Positions 47,288-59,600 of a DNA stretch of 64,000 nucleotides are shown piece after piece. Numbering within the stretch: the first letter of the stretch is position 1; every line of letters begins with the position of its first letter. The notes beneath the pieces were generated by a model. That model searched no databases, was not told the DNA's origin, and was given only the letters and a program-made list of their open reading frames with translations. Location: contig JACGCN010000024.1 in assembly GCA_014905825.1 (NCBI GenBank), forward strand, positions 558,001 through 622,000, read 5' to 3'. Source of the stretch: Lyophyllum atratum. Lineage: Eukaryota; Basidiomycota; Agaricomycetes; Agaricales; Lyophyllaceae. The position numbers and the translations under genes are program-made.

Positions 47288-48853
47288 TTAGTAAACGGGG
47301 AATTTAGAATCCACCTCTTTCGCCCACGCCTTCAACCCACCCACAACATCTTTCACTAGTCCTACCCGGCCATCAGGATAAGCGCTTCGTAAAGCATCTG
47401 CGGCTATCTGAGAGTCGTTCCCCAGACGACAAACAACATAGGTCTCGGTTGTAGAGTCACTTGGGAGATATTCTACCGGGTTAGCAACTAGGCGGTTGAG
47501 TGGAATATCTGATGAGGCCAATTTTAGTACACCACTTGATGAGTGCGGTGGGATGCTAACTGATAGACGAGGGTAACTGGCATATTCCATATTCCGTCTC
47601 AGGGCGTACATCGAGCAGGTTGATCGCCTTGGTCGATTTCATGGCAGCATCAAGCTCCTATCAGCAGCAACTCACTACATTAGCAGCGCAAACGGCTGAT
47701 GCTGATTGGAGAAGAACATACCTTCGAGCTAACACGAGCACCAGCTTCCCCCTCCACCAGCCCTCGCCTTTCCCAATCGGGTCGAGGGCCTCCGCAGAAC
47801 TGGACATAATCAATATATTGAATGGTGCTCAGCTTCTCTTCCGCCGTCCCGCATGCTGGACAGCTCGGTTTACGCGATCTGAGCTTGATATTCCGGAAGG
47901 GGGGTGAACCAAGTGCAGAAAACAGTAGCAGCGTCGGTTTCTTTTCTGCGAGGGGGGTATTGAGCCAGTTTTGTGCTTTGAAGGGGAGGTCCGACACGCA
48001 CCATGCAACCCTATGATGATCTTTATAGTCTCTAATGCCTGCAGATTTCCTATTACACCTGTAACCGCACCAAGTATGCCTGTTTCCTCACAAGTGCCGA
48101 CCATCTCCTGAGCTGGCGGCTTTGGATAAAGGCAGCGATAACATGGGCCATCGTCGCCCAGATTATATACGCAAAGCTGGCCTTCGTATTTCTGGGCAGC
48201 GCCACTGACAAGAGGTTTCTTAAGCGCAACCGCAGTGTCTGATAATAGATATCGTGTTGGCGCATTGTCTGTGCAATCCAAGATGATATCATATGCGTCT
48301 AGAAGTGAAACGGCATTCAGAGCGGATATGGCGACCGAAAAGACATCGACGACGAGATGCGAGTTAAGCCTGGGTCCTTCGATCAATAAAGAGGTCGGAT
48401 GGAGGTCGGGATCACGAACCTTCTCAAAGCTTGAGCCGCAGATTCTGCCTTGGACATTCCGATGGTGCCTTCGTTATGAAGGATCTGTCTTCCGAGATTA
48501 GATAGTTCGACATGATCATGGTCAATGATGCCAATCCGTCCTGCATAGACGTGTCAGGAACAAGCATAATTATTCATGAAAACCCATACCGATACCAGCA
48601 GCTCCCAGATATTGAAGAGCAGGACATCCGAGGCCGCCGGCGCCGACGACGACAACAGATGCCTCTTGAAGTTTCAACTGGCCTATTTGACATGTGCACA
48701 GCAACCTCATGAACGACGGGCGAGCTTACCTGGTAGCCCAAACCCGTCGAGGATCATTTGCCTTCCATATCGTTGGTAATCTTCAAGCGGTAACATCTGA
48801 GTGAGTGTAGATGATGGTCGACCATCAAGCCAAATTCTGCTTTCCGACTCCAT
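47288..48853 (-). CDS. UBA4: Uba4/MOCS3-type adenylyltransferase-sulfurtransferase
   Basis: Exons 48853-48730, 48682-48590, 48540-48420, 48369-48002, 47945-47722, 47657-47561 and 47508-47288 (415 residues). The N-terminal E1-like (ThiF) domain has [15 protein letters not shown], the nucleotide loop [46 protein letters not shown] and the [12 protein letters not shown] segment. Zinc ligands are CYRC and CPAC. The C-terminal rhodanese domain has [10 protein letters not shown] and the active-site Cys in [11 protein letters not shown]. The enzyme adenylates and thiocarboxylates Urm1 for tRNA 2-thiolation and can also serve molybdopterin synthase. ATG 48853 gives [11 protein letters not shown] in frame with the core. 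Confidence 0.94.
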
Positions 48854-49254
48854 CGAAGTCTGCCCATGACGACCACCACTGGCCCATTGCCAACAGGAAC
48901 GACGTTCAACTTAATTACTTGCCATGGCTACTCATTGAGACTATGTTGCAGGAACGTCTCTCATCCCCGACATCTCATCATGCATTCCGGGTATAATACC
49001 ATTGACTCGATCCCTTACCAGTCACTACTTCCCCATTAACTATTCGCGATAATGGGCATGCCCGGATCTCCGCAACACCTTCTTCGAACCCTGTCTCCGG
49101 GCACCGATGGACTGAGGACCATCTCATTATCGATCAGCATACCTTTGTCGGAACATGTCCGCTCCATAGAGTAATTGAGTATGCCCACAGTGGATCGCCG
49201 GACCAGCGGAAACACGGGTCTACCCCCTGGGAAAACATTCCCCTCCTGTATCCT
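48854..49254. other. Intergenic spacer upstream of UBA4
   Basis: 401 bases holding the UBA4 promoter and the unrecognisable upstream part of the ribosomal-protein relic. Confidence 0.4.
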
Positions 49255-49620
49255 TAGCTGCTATAAAGATCATGTCTTGATTGAGCATTCCTATATCAAG
49301 GGCAGATCCTGTCTTGGCACAGTTGTCCACCAGAAGACCTCTACCGTGCTCGCCATTCAGGATGTGAAGAGTGAGGACCAGCGCGAGCTCGCCACCCTCG
49401 TCTCTGCCGCCAAGGCCAATTTGTATGTTACCCTCACTCATACGCTTTGATCATGTCACACCGCGTACTGATATATCTGCCTCGTAGCAATGTCAAATAG
49501 GAGGACCATCGCCGCCAGTGGGGTGGGGGTCTCCGTGGCAACAAGTCCAAGGACATGCTCCGTAAACGCGCCAAAGAATCTGGTCAAAGTATCTCCGTTG
49601 CATCCATTCAGAAGCTCTAA
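49255..49620 (+). pseudogene. Ribosomal protein eL8 (Rpl8/L7a) 3' fragment, pseudogene
   Basis: The segment encodes LGTVVHQKTSTVLAIQDVKS, then EDQRELATLVSAAKAN, the C-terminal half of eL8. A GTATGT...CGTAG intron (49423-49488) follows, then a second exon with RRQWGGGLRGNKSKDML and RKRAKE. Upstream, only a degenerate trace (CYKDHVLIEHSYIKGRS) remains. Just after the intron an in-frame TAG (49497) replaces the usual residue, so the copy cannot make protein. It keeps an intron, so it arose by DNA duplication, not retroposition. The functional gene must lie elsewhere. Confidence 0.85.
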
Positions 49621-50121
49621 GCCACATCCTATGCTTTGGGAGTGTTTCCGAGTCCATGGTCAAAAGGCGGGAAGATGAAGTATCCGTCGTGTTTCTTCGT
49701 CGTATCGTAGAGGTTTATTATTCGAATTGTTCCATCCAGTGTGCTTGTATGTCGTCAAATGTAACATTAGCCAAGACTGTGAATGGTCGTCCATGTGAGG
49801 TTTGGTGAACTGAGGGTTCAGACCAAATGGGATCTGGAATAAAAACTTGCAGAAGCAGCACTGCTACATACCTGGCTCGCTCATTGGATAGACTGGCCTG
49901 TTTCGACCTTTAGTACAGGCCTGCAAATCCTGGAGGAAGGTCTTGGAAGCAATTTCCGCAATGGTACCCTCTGTGTGCGTGGGCTCGCGCTCGTCGTCGG
50001 TGAAAAAAAAGACAATGTCTAGGTATCTTGTTGGTTTCGTGGTCAAGTGAGTTATGTTCTTGTCAACTCACAACTTGCGGAGAAACCATAAACTAAGGTC
50101 AGGGTCGGGTTCAATACGATC
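49621..50121. other. Intergenic spacer
   Basis: 501 bases; no gene, repeat or RNA feature recognised. Confidence 0.4.
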
Positions 50122-52209
50122 ATGGCCTTGACACCAACTGCCATCATCACCAAAGCCGTCCTCGAGCTTGGGGGTCCCTCTATCGAACCAGGCGACATCG
50201 AATGGACCTCTCAGGTCCCCGCGGGTCGAAATCTTGTCCAGTGGCTAGTCGAGCAGTGTATAGCTTTACAATCCGATGATGAAGATGGGCTAGCCACAAC
50301 TCAGCTACCAGATATAGACCTCGGCGCTGCTCTACGTGCCATTGCACTCGAGGATGAAGAAATACATCTGTGAGTTCACAATTCCGGGGTATTTGATCGA
50401 ACATCGAGACTTACGGAGACTGTTATCTTCAGCTTAAAACATGCTGAGAGCATACTGGCGGATGACAATGATCAGGATTTGGACACAATTCACGCGCCAT
50501 TGGCTTATGCACCACCCTCCCATCTTCGGTAAGTAGCCTAACGTATTTTCCATACTTATGCCACAATTGCTCACCGTACAATACACAGCAAACACGCGAC
50601 TCATCTTGACGCTGAGACGCGTCTGCTGGAGGCTGAATCTGCCATACTCAAATCACGTCTACGGCAAACGAAGTAAGGATATTATTCCAACCTAAGAAAG
50701 AAGCTTAATCAAATTGTGTGTAGGCAGGCATCTCAGCGTGTGTCACAAACAATATGGTCCCTCGAGGCCGTCATCAAGCGCGAAGATGCTGCCATCGCAC
50801 ACATGCAGGAACGCCTCGCAGAGCTCTCCATCCTTGTCAGTGCAACCATAATCATCTATACCAGCATCTAACAGAGCTAACGACACCTTTACGCTCGACA
50901 GGCTGATACGATGCTCTCCTCAGGCACAGACACCGCTGTCAGCCTCCTCGATACACTCGCCGTCTCATCACACACAGAGCAATCGAAACCTCCTGAAAAT
51001 ACCACGGATGGGACCTCACGCGCCTCTCTCATATCCCCCACTCAATCACTCTCCCACCTCGCTAACTTCCGCTCCGCGCTCACGGAACAACACACTTCCC
51101 GTCTCGCGCAGCTCACACCCAAAGTACCCGAAGGTCTGCTTGATGACGCGGCCGACCTTTCACGTAGCTTCGAAGCACTGATGAAAGACGGGGGGCGATT
51201 GAAAGAGGCGGCATACGCGCTCGAGCTGAGGCAGATGCACGAAGCTCTTGGTCGTGCTAGGTCCATTACTGACTTGAGTCTCGAGGACGGCGGGGATGAG
51301 GACTGAGAAGATTTAGGTGTGAAAACGAGCATTGAAAAGGCGTGGGCACTTGACCAGGCAGCCATATTAGATGCGGAATGTGTGGTCCTCGATTCGGTAC
51401 GCCATTCACCGCACTTAAATGCTCAATTCTGTGTTAATCGGTAGCCCAGACGGTAAAAGCGCACGATGAAGCGCTTCTCCCTGCACTCACAGCTCTTCAC
51501 ACACAACTATCAGGCCACGAGAAGGCTGTACGTGCGGCCGAGGCTTGGGTTGGTACCTTTGTGATTGAGGTTGAAGGAGTAGGTGGTACTGGTGGAGATG
51601 CTGATGCTGTACATACGGAAAAGGCTGCCCTCGGCGCGAATGACGATGTCGAATGCGAGCGAGAGTTGAAGGACCTCCTTTTGCCGCACCACCGTAGGCA
51701 TCACGCCGACGATGACGCGCCTCTTGTGCTATTGGATCGGTCAGATATCCTTGACGAGCTGAGGCGTATACGGATGCTGGAGGATGATGGTGCAAATAGC
51801 GATGTGTTGAGCGAGGTAACGCAGCTTAGGGAAAAGTTGGGGTCTTTGTGCGTCTATCTCGCTCTCTCTCTCCTTCTGTATCTCTTTATGATTATACCAC
51901 GGCGGGTTATAATAGGAGCGCGGCCCATCAACCACTGCTGAGTTTGCTCTACGGTACCCGAGACGTGCAAACGAATGTGTCACCGCCTTTCGGGCGGTCT
52001 GAGGCCATCGAGCAACTCGAACAGCGTGCACAGGAAGCTGTGGCAAGGCTCGAAGCAGGCGTGGGTCGAGGAGAGGTACGCTTCCAGTCGTTGATTTATC
52101 TCCTGACTAAAGACTCAGTATCGGCCTTGCATTGTAGGAACTTCAGAAGACTTTGGATGGAAAGAGGACACAGCGGAAGTTGGGAGAGTTCATCCATCAG
52201 CATTTATAA
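50122..52209 (+). CDS. Putative HAUS3-like augmin/coiled-coil protein, 532 aa
   Basis: Exons 50122-50369, 50433-50528, 50589-50672, 50724-50835, 50902-51250, 51317-51396, 51450-51847, 51916-52075 and 52138-52209. The N-terminal ~80 residues (VLELGGPSIEPGDIEWTSQV, NLVQWLVEQC) resemble the opening of HAUS augmin subunit 3. After it come long coiled coils (LLEAESAILKSRLRQTKQAS, AIKRED-like AAIAHMQERLAEL, MLEDDGANSDVLSEVTQLRE, IEQLEQRAQEAVARLE). The similarity is by eye and modest. If right, the protein would help nucleate branching microtubules. The intron at 51251-51316 is called to pass a TGA at 51304; without it the frame ends there at 51306. Confidence 0.6.
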
Positions 52210-52574
52210 ATGCTGCTCTGCGTATCATTAATGGCAGAACCGGTTTCTCGAACATTGTTGATACTTACTAGGAGAATCTGTTGATCGATTGGTTGCGTAA
52301 GTTGGGCGTAGAAGGCTTTCAGGTCGTGATTTTAGGCTGCTAGACTTGTTTGGGAAGACATTGTACTTGTCACGCTTAGCTATTCAACCATGACAAGTTG
52401 GCTAGGCTCACATAAGCCCCTCGCGTGGACGTTCTTGGTATGAGACTAACAAGTTGGCTTACGAACGGAAGCTATGAAGACAGATAGCACGACGTTTCCT
52501 GCCTGACAGTTGAGCGACGCTGAGGAAATTCTATTTTTCGATCACATGACGCCCAGCACCTCTGCTCTCCCCCC
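52210..52574. other. Intergenic spacer
   Basis: 365 bases between two same-strand genes; no feature seen. Confidence 0.4.
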
Positions 52575-54131
52575 ATGTTCACGGCTATTGCGGCGACGAT
52601 GCCTCTGCCTCTGCTCAGCCTCGTTGGCTGGTCCATAGTCCCAGATTTTGCGACGAAACGTCTGCTGTCCCTTCTTCACCGGTTCGCTATCCTCTCAACC
52701 CCGACCACTCAGCCGACTTACCGCAAGCAATATGCCCTCACCTTCGCGTTCGTTGTACTTACCTACCTGTCATACAACTTGTTCGATTCTGCGCGTTCTA
52801 TGCCACCCAGTTTCTATCAGATCCTCTCTGTGGATCCAACGGTGGATGAACAAGGACTTAGAACCGCGTTTCGCCAGTTCGCGAAGAAGAACCATCCCGA
52901 TCGACCGGGAGTGGGTAGAGGTGGAGAGGAGCTCTTCATCATGGTTAGAGATGTCTACGAGGCGCTGAAGGACCCAGTTGTGAGGTTCGCTTATGATCGG
53001 TAAGTGGTCATCTTTTCTTTGACGCGCTCTCCAAGTTACTGACATTGCCACAGGTTTGGCCCCGATGTATTGACCTGGTCACAGAAATGTACCACGACGC
53101 GTGAATATATTCAACATGGTCTTATTCAATCATCTGGGTATCATATCGTTGTTGGAGCCGCTCTCATATTTTGGTCTTTTATCGGTTCCTCGACATCAAA
53201 CCCCGTCTCCTTCTGGCGCTATACTCTTTTTGCGGCTTTGTTCGTTGCAGAGATTAGCCTTATCCTCTCGCCGTCTCCATCGCCCGCTGCAGCATCGACA
53301 CCTGCCTTATCCGGCCTTCTAACGACGTACACGACCCATACCCCGCTGCACACGATCTTCCCTCAGCGCCTTATCCATCAACACATCCTCTTCCTTCATC
53401 AGCTCTTTGTCTTCCTCTCTATTGCCCTCAGCCGGGTTGTTCCAGTTCTCCTCGGGGCTTTCTCTCCTGAGAGTCTCCCCTCACCGGCCATGAACCCAGA
53501 ACTACTCCAGAACATCTCACAGCTCGCTGCAATTGCGGACCGCGAAACGTCAATTGTCCTGCACACTCTTCTCCATAGCATCGCGTCCCCTGAATCAAGT
53601 ACTTCAGCCCCTGCATCTTCTCCAGCCCCTCCACATGAGGAAATATCCAGCCTCGCGCGTCCCCGCCCATTCGAGCTGCCCGCTGGCATAACCTTCCCCG
53701 ACCCTCGTACCTCGCCGTCTCCGGAAGCTCACACCACTACGCATCGCGAGAAAGAGGCAGAAGACAGATATAACGCTCACCCGCTCGTGAAGCTCAACCA
53801 GGAGATAGAGGAGCTCATCATCGAAGCGAATATCAAGAAGGAGGATGGTCCGTTACGATCTGCATGGGATGCGGCGATACGTCGTGGCCGGGATCTCGTG
53901 GCTGCACTTGCATCGGGGTCAGCTGCGACTGCGACTGCGAGTGAGGGAAGCCCAGTGATGAAAGAAAGGCCGAAGAGGAACTTCTGGGAAGCGCCTGCAA
54001 ATGATGGCGAGGATTCAGAGATGTATGGGGATGATGTTACGATAGTGGAGGAGAGGGAAAAGGAGATCGTGCTATCTACGCTGCAGTCGTCCCCCCGACG
54101 AAATTCGGATGGAGCACGGGCCAGTCACTGA
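52575..54131 (+). CDS. Membrane-anchored J-domain (DnaJ/Hsp40) protein
   Basis: Exons 52575-52999 and 53054-54131 (500 residues). Residues about 78-142 are a J domain (FYQILSVDPTVDEQGLRTAF, KKNHPDRPG with the essential HPD, VYEALKDPVVRFAYDRFGPD). It is preceded by a hydrophobic segment (YALTFAFVVLTYLSYNLF). Further hydrophobic segments follow (YHIVVGAALIFWSFIGSS, YTLFAALFVAEISLIL, LHQLFVFLSIALSRVVPVLL), so it should be an integral membrane protein with the J domain beside the membrane, probably in the ER, recruiting Hsp70. The C-terminal ~200 residues are charged and Ser/Pro-rich. The intron sits exactly inside the YDRFG end of the J domain. Confidence 0.9.
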
Positions 54132-56692
54132 GATGGACTTGCTCAGCCTGCCCCACGATGGAACCTGGAATCTATAGAGGACGGTTTATTAGCATGTAAG
54201 ATTATGTACACCGGATACCTCTTGAGTTTTTGCTGTGTACTTTTATTTCAGATGATTTGACAACGAACTCGCTCGAGGCACCGGGGTTCAAACCGGCATC
54301 GGAGATTCGCGGAAGCAAATTGGGTGACGGTGCAATGATCGTGATCACATTTTAAATCTCAGCGACCAATTCAGGATCAACATATGTAACTTGTAAGCCC
54401 ACTCTCACGGATGATCATGGTGCAGGAGCACAGAAAACACTTTCTTTAGCTGATCAGAGAAGTATAGCCATGCAGACGCTTTCCCCCAAAGTTATAATTC
54501 CGGACCAATCTCCCCATCTAGCGATTTTCTGAGCGAGGACTCCTCTTTAAGTGGTCGCCGGTTCTGCGTCAATGTTGCAAGCTATCCAAAGAACTGGCGT
54601 TAGGCCTAGATTATTATGCTAAAAAGTCATGCCAATGCTTACTCTCATCCATCTCAAGGAAAATTCGGACCCTATCATGAAGTCCAGGAGATTGTCTGTT
54701 TCGTCACTACTGAAGGCCATCTGAGTGACGGGCGCCGATGAAGTGATCGGAGGTGGTCGGGGTGCTCTCTCCCAAGTTTTGGGGCACCGGCCTCACTTTG
54801 AGCGTTATGTGCTTTATTTCGAGAGTCGTGCCGTAAGATAGGAGGGTTGATTTGGTGGTGGGGAGACATCTCTCAGGATGGAAGATCAGTTGGCATTGGA
54901 GGGGGTCGAAGAGGGTCGCACCATTCTGTAAGAGTGGAGAGTGTATAATGGAGATACAAAGCCCTACGATGTCGAGGTCCGCTTGGTCAAAGGTCGCTCG
55001 ACTCTTTGACGAGAGCTGGTGCTCGTCTGAGCTTCCTCCGCTGCGTCTGCCACCAACATGAAATCGATCACTGTGTTCTCTCCAGGTATCCGTTCACTGA
55101 GAATTCGAGCTGATTAAAACCATGCAGAACATTCCCTCTATGCGACTCATACTGTTAGTATTCTTAGGAACTGATGGCCCATGTGTCAGGGGCATACGGA
55201 ACTCGAGCCACCGAAGGCACATCGTGGCCACGTCTAAACGTAAAACTCCTGTGTTCGTGGAGCTTGGCGATAGGTTTGTTCATTGAGGATGTGTCGACTT
55301 TGTGAGTGTCCCGCGTCGTGACGGCTATTAGAATTCTTTCCTGGAGCTACCGATTAGGGAAGTGGGATGGGAGTGGGATGGAATCTACGGGACAAACCGT
55401 TTGGTATTCTGAACCATCCTCGTGAAACCATCCTCGTGGAAGCTGCCAATCAAAGAGAGCACGAGGCAGTCTAACTGGTCGTCCCCGTAAGTGTAACGTT
55501 CCGATGGTATGGCTCATGTATTTCCACGGGAGGCTGCAGCGAAGGGTTGGGTTCGTTGGGATAACAACGGACCTGAGTCGGACGTAAATCGGCCATGTAA
55601 TTGGAGCGGGGGTTTTGGATAAAACAATGCTTCAGAAACGAGAACAAAAGCGACAAAGACTCCGAGTAGAGCTGTTTGAGGACGCTTGTGGGCGTCTGTG
55701 GGTCCAAGTGTGATGTGTAGACACGAGACCGATCCGAACTTTGTTGCCGACCATGATGCGATGCTCCCTTCAAGTTCGAGTCAAGACTCAGGAGTGTCGA
55801 TTGTCAGGACCTCCGGAAGATCTGGGACCGATCCATGATTTTCAATTCATTCTGGAAATACAATGATGTCCTGGACAATACAGTTCAATGGAAGCTTGAT
55901 TCGTGGCGGTAAGTGACCTCGGAACATGGGTAGGTCATGTATTACAAGAACATCTCCAACGGTCAGCCTCGTTGTCCCGATAGAGGGCGGCACAGAAAGG
56001 CACGAATGAACCACGGATTCGCCGGGCGACCGGGTGATCTATCGAGTATTAAGCAGTGTGCGCATGCTTGCCTCTTGCTACAGGAGCGAGAAAACAGGAG
56101 GTCAATGGCCTTGCATTGTTTTCTTTCCAACGGAATACAGACAAATGAAATCTAGGAAGTCCTTCAGCATCAGGAAATCGCCATCCAGATGTTCTAATAT
56201 AGAAGAACCTCGTTGACCATCTGATTTGAGGAGATCACCATATGGCTCAGCAGATCCAGGTCTCCTGGATTGCTTATCGGGAGATCGCCCAAACTTGCGT
56301 CGACATCTCTCTCCGAAGAGGTAAGGACGACGATCCAGACTTAGACACCTTAGGCACCACAATATACGCTTAGTCATACCCTGTGAGGCCCATTGATTTG
56401 ACAGAGGGAAATGGGCCTCAGCGGGGGGTTCCATTTGAAACCACGCTAAATATAAACCATCACCTGTCCGTCGCGGGGCGGATCAGCCCTTTGCGCATGG
56501 TTCCAATCTTAAAAATAGACCCCTCCAGATCTGCCAGATCCTGTCGGACCTCCAGCAGCCTCCAGCAGCCTCTAGCAGCCTCCAGCAGCGTCCGCGGCAT
56601 TATTGCGTGGGAGTTTTTATGTCAGCAATGTCTGCATGATGCTGCAACAACTATTTTGTCTGCCAATCCATCATATTTTGGAAAATAACGAC
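54132..56692. other. Gene-poor region upstream of the KDZ element
   Basis: 2.5 kb without a supportable gene. It contains a short direct repeat (ACCATCCTCGTG twice near 55412-55438) and the 10-base tandem repeat at 56551. The left end of the KDZ transposon should lie in the right part of this stretch, but I could not find its terminal repeat by eye. Confidence 0.45.
56551..56590 (+). repeat. Tandem repeat of TCCAGCAGCC, four units
   Basis: Four 10-base units with two mismatches, about 100 bases before the KDZ start codon. Confidence 0.85.
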
Positions 56693-59600
56693 ATGCCGAA
56701 GCCGAGTAAGCCGACACACGATCAGCAAATGTGCAGGGGGATGGGAGTCCCTTTGAACTCCCCCCTTAAGCGCCGCAGACCTACAGACGTTGATATCTCA
56801 GCTGCCCCCCTGGGTCACGTCGCCAAGAGACAAAAACTCAAAGAGCAGCTTCGTGCAGCACAAGCACAACTTCGCAGCGGCGTCCATGCTCTCCCCGACG
56901 TCTCCATTCCTCCTCAGGCTCCCGCTCTCGCGCATCCCACAGAATTAGGAACCGATGCAGACCATCTTGCACCACCTGAACCGCTGTCATACGAGCCAGA
57001 TCTTGCCACGACAAGCTACACACCAGACGACGTGCCAACCCCCCGACGTACGGATCCCAGCCAGGCAAAGAACTCATCTTTCAATGGGTGGTGGCGGGTG
57101 CTACCAGGACTCGTCGAACCATACTTGGCGTACGTGACTGCCACAATGCATCAGATACCACCAGCCGTCAGCTCGGAGGACCTGCGAACGACATGCGCTG
57201 GGGCATGTTTGCTGAAGGAGAAGAGGATTACGTGCCTATTCACTACCCGTGCGTGATCTCGGTTGTTTTCATCTGATTTCTCCAACGCCCTATGCAGATT
57301 TTGAAAACTTCAAAGTCACCTACTGCACATGTCAAACATTGGCACAAGTGCTCGTATCACACGGCCTTTTCCCAACCGCGCCAAAACAACCGCGCGTGGC
57401 TGTCTCCGTTCACGTTCTCGACTTTTATCGAGCACTATTCGAGCGCGCTTGCGATGCTGTGAACGCACTGGCTGGGGCTCTGACTTCGTTTTATCGCCGT
57501 CGGGGCTATGCCTCGTATAGCCCAAAGACGGTAAGAAACCCCTTGCGCTGCATTGTGCGACTTCCTAACAACATCTCAACAGAGTGCATTTAGTCAGGAC
57601 CCCTTTCGTCGGCCGCTTAGCTCTGCGATCCAATGGTACGATAGCCTCCAAGTTCACATCGAGCAGCTGGTGGAGGCCGCACTGGTGGCGGCCGACCCCT
57701 CCGTTGGGCAACGCGCAAAAGCGCCGCAGTCATCAGAAGCAGACCCGCTGCCTCCATCGCCATCCTCTGAAGACCGTGCGACATCGGAACTACAAGCTCT
57801 GTCGCGGGGATCGCCGCAACCTGCCGCCGACCGCATTGTCTCATCAGGACCACAACTCTCGGTGCCGCCCCGCTCTGTTGACGACGTTCCATCGCAGCCA
57901 TTTCGGCCCAACGCAACGTCGTTGGGAGCATTGCAGCGTCCGGCTTTATTTGCAGGACAATGTTCGCGTCTTCTACGGAGACGATGCCCGGCCTGCTTTG
58001 GGGGCGTTGAGTTTGGGCGCTCGTTTGATCAGTAGGTGCTCAATATTTCTTAAGTATTATACATTCGACCACTCTTCAGAGGGGGAGACATCCATGGATG
58101 CGTGGATGGGAACTTCAACCACCGGCACCTCAAAGACGTCGCCGATTGTCCCAAGTTCCATGTCCCCGAGTATTTCCTCTCGAAAGAGCAGGTTGATGCA
58201 GTCGGCGAGCGCATATCCAAAGTCAGGAAACCACGCGCGAAGCGTAAAGCCACCAAAGTCCCTGACGAAGCCGTCGACGAGTGCCAATCTTCGCACGAAG
58301 CCGGCTCGGGATCCAACTCCAAGACAAACATGGAGAAGTTCGACGACGGCGGGGTCATGGCCCTGGTATGCCGCCACGACATCCCCCTATTCTTGGCCAA
58401 CATCGATACTCCTGGCGAGCAGCAAAAGTACGCAATTGCGTTAATTGAGCATCTTTTCAGCCACCTCCCGCCGGAAGCCACTTTCGCCGGATTCTACGAC
58501 GTGGCGTGCGTCCTGGATCGAAGCTTGGATCTGGTGTGTACTTTCTGGCGCCATGCACCGCGAGGCTCACGCATAAACCTCCCCAGTACGACCTGCTGCC
58601 AGACTCTATCACCGAGCGCCTACTGCTCGCCACCAGCGCGATGCACGCGTACGTTCATCAATGGGCGTGCCAACTAGTGTACAATCCCCGGCTGCGCAAC
58701 GGCCTAGGCCTAACCGATGGAGAGGGCGTGGAGCGCCTCTGGTCTCGTTTGCGGAAGTTGATAGGGATCACGAGATCGTCGCATGTAAGTCTCCGTCTTT
58801 TTTTCATAATGTCCGCTCAGCCACTTTCCAGCGGCAAAAAAGGCTATGGATGCTCGATCGTCAGGTGGCTTCCATCGGGCGCGACCTTCGGGATGACCTG
58901 GGCGATTTTGTCAATCGTCGGCTCCAACGTGTGCAGCACGTGGATGGCGAGGCTAAGTCGGCGCTTGCGGCCATTGCGAAACACAAAGGCCTCAGCGTTG
59001 GCCAGCTGGATGACCATCTGCGGGAACAATGGAGCCTGCAACGCGAGGCCCAATTGTCTATTCGAGCTCGTAAGACGGTGGGCCTCACAAAAATGCGCCT
59101 GTACTAATCAAGCTCTCAACCAGACCGTCCTGCGAAGCTTCAAAAGCAACTCAATCATCTCTTGAACCTTCAGGGCGAACTATACACTCTAGACAGGAGT
59201 ATTGAGGCGACGCGCGAAGACATCAGGAAGGATGATGAATGCCCACCAGAAGCCATCAAACACCTGACGAGCGTACAGCGAGCACATGAAACCACGAAGG
59301 AAACGGTAGAGGCCTTCTACGCCGCCCTCGACGTGCATGAATCCTTCCCGGAGCTCGAAGATGTGAACCTCGATTTTGTTCGAACCCTCCTCATGGCGCG
59401 AGACCTCAAGATCAACATCCGCAAGCGAGCGATTGGCAGTTTCTTTGAGTGGGATCGGCTTGACCAGGCTATAGGCGGGCGAGAACAGAGTCTTGGTGCG
59501 TAGATGAATCCAAGAACCTGCTGATGAAACCCATCATCCACGACAGGGACCAAGCTACACCAAGCTACCAGGGCTGCCATTAAGAAGCGCAAACCGGCGC

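Noticed and set aside
57584..58444. 286-codon plus frame, Ser/Arg-rich
   Set aside because: Alternative frame across KDZ exons 3-4 and the intron between them; the exon frame carries the catalytic motifs.
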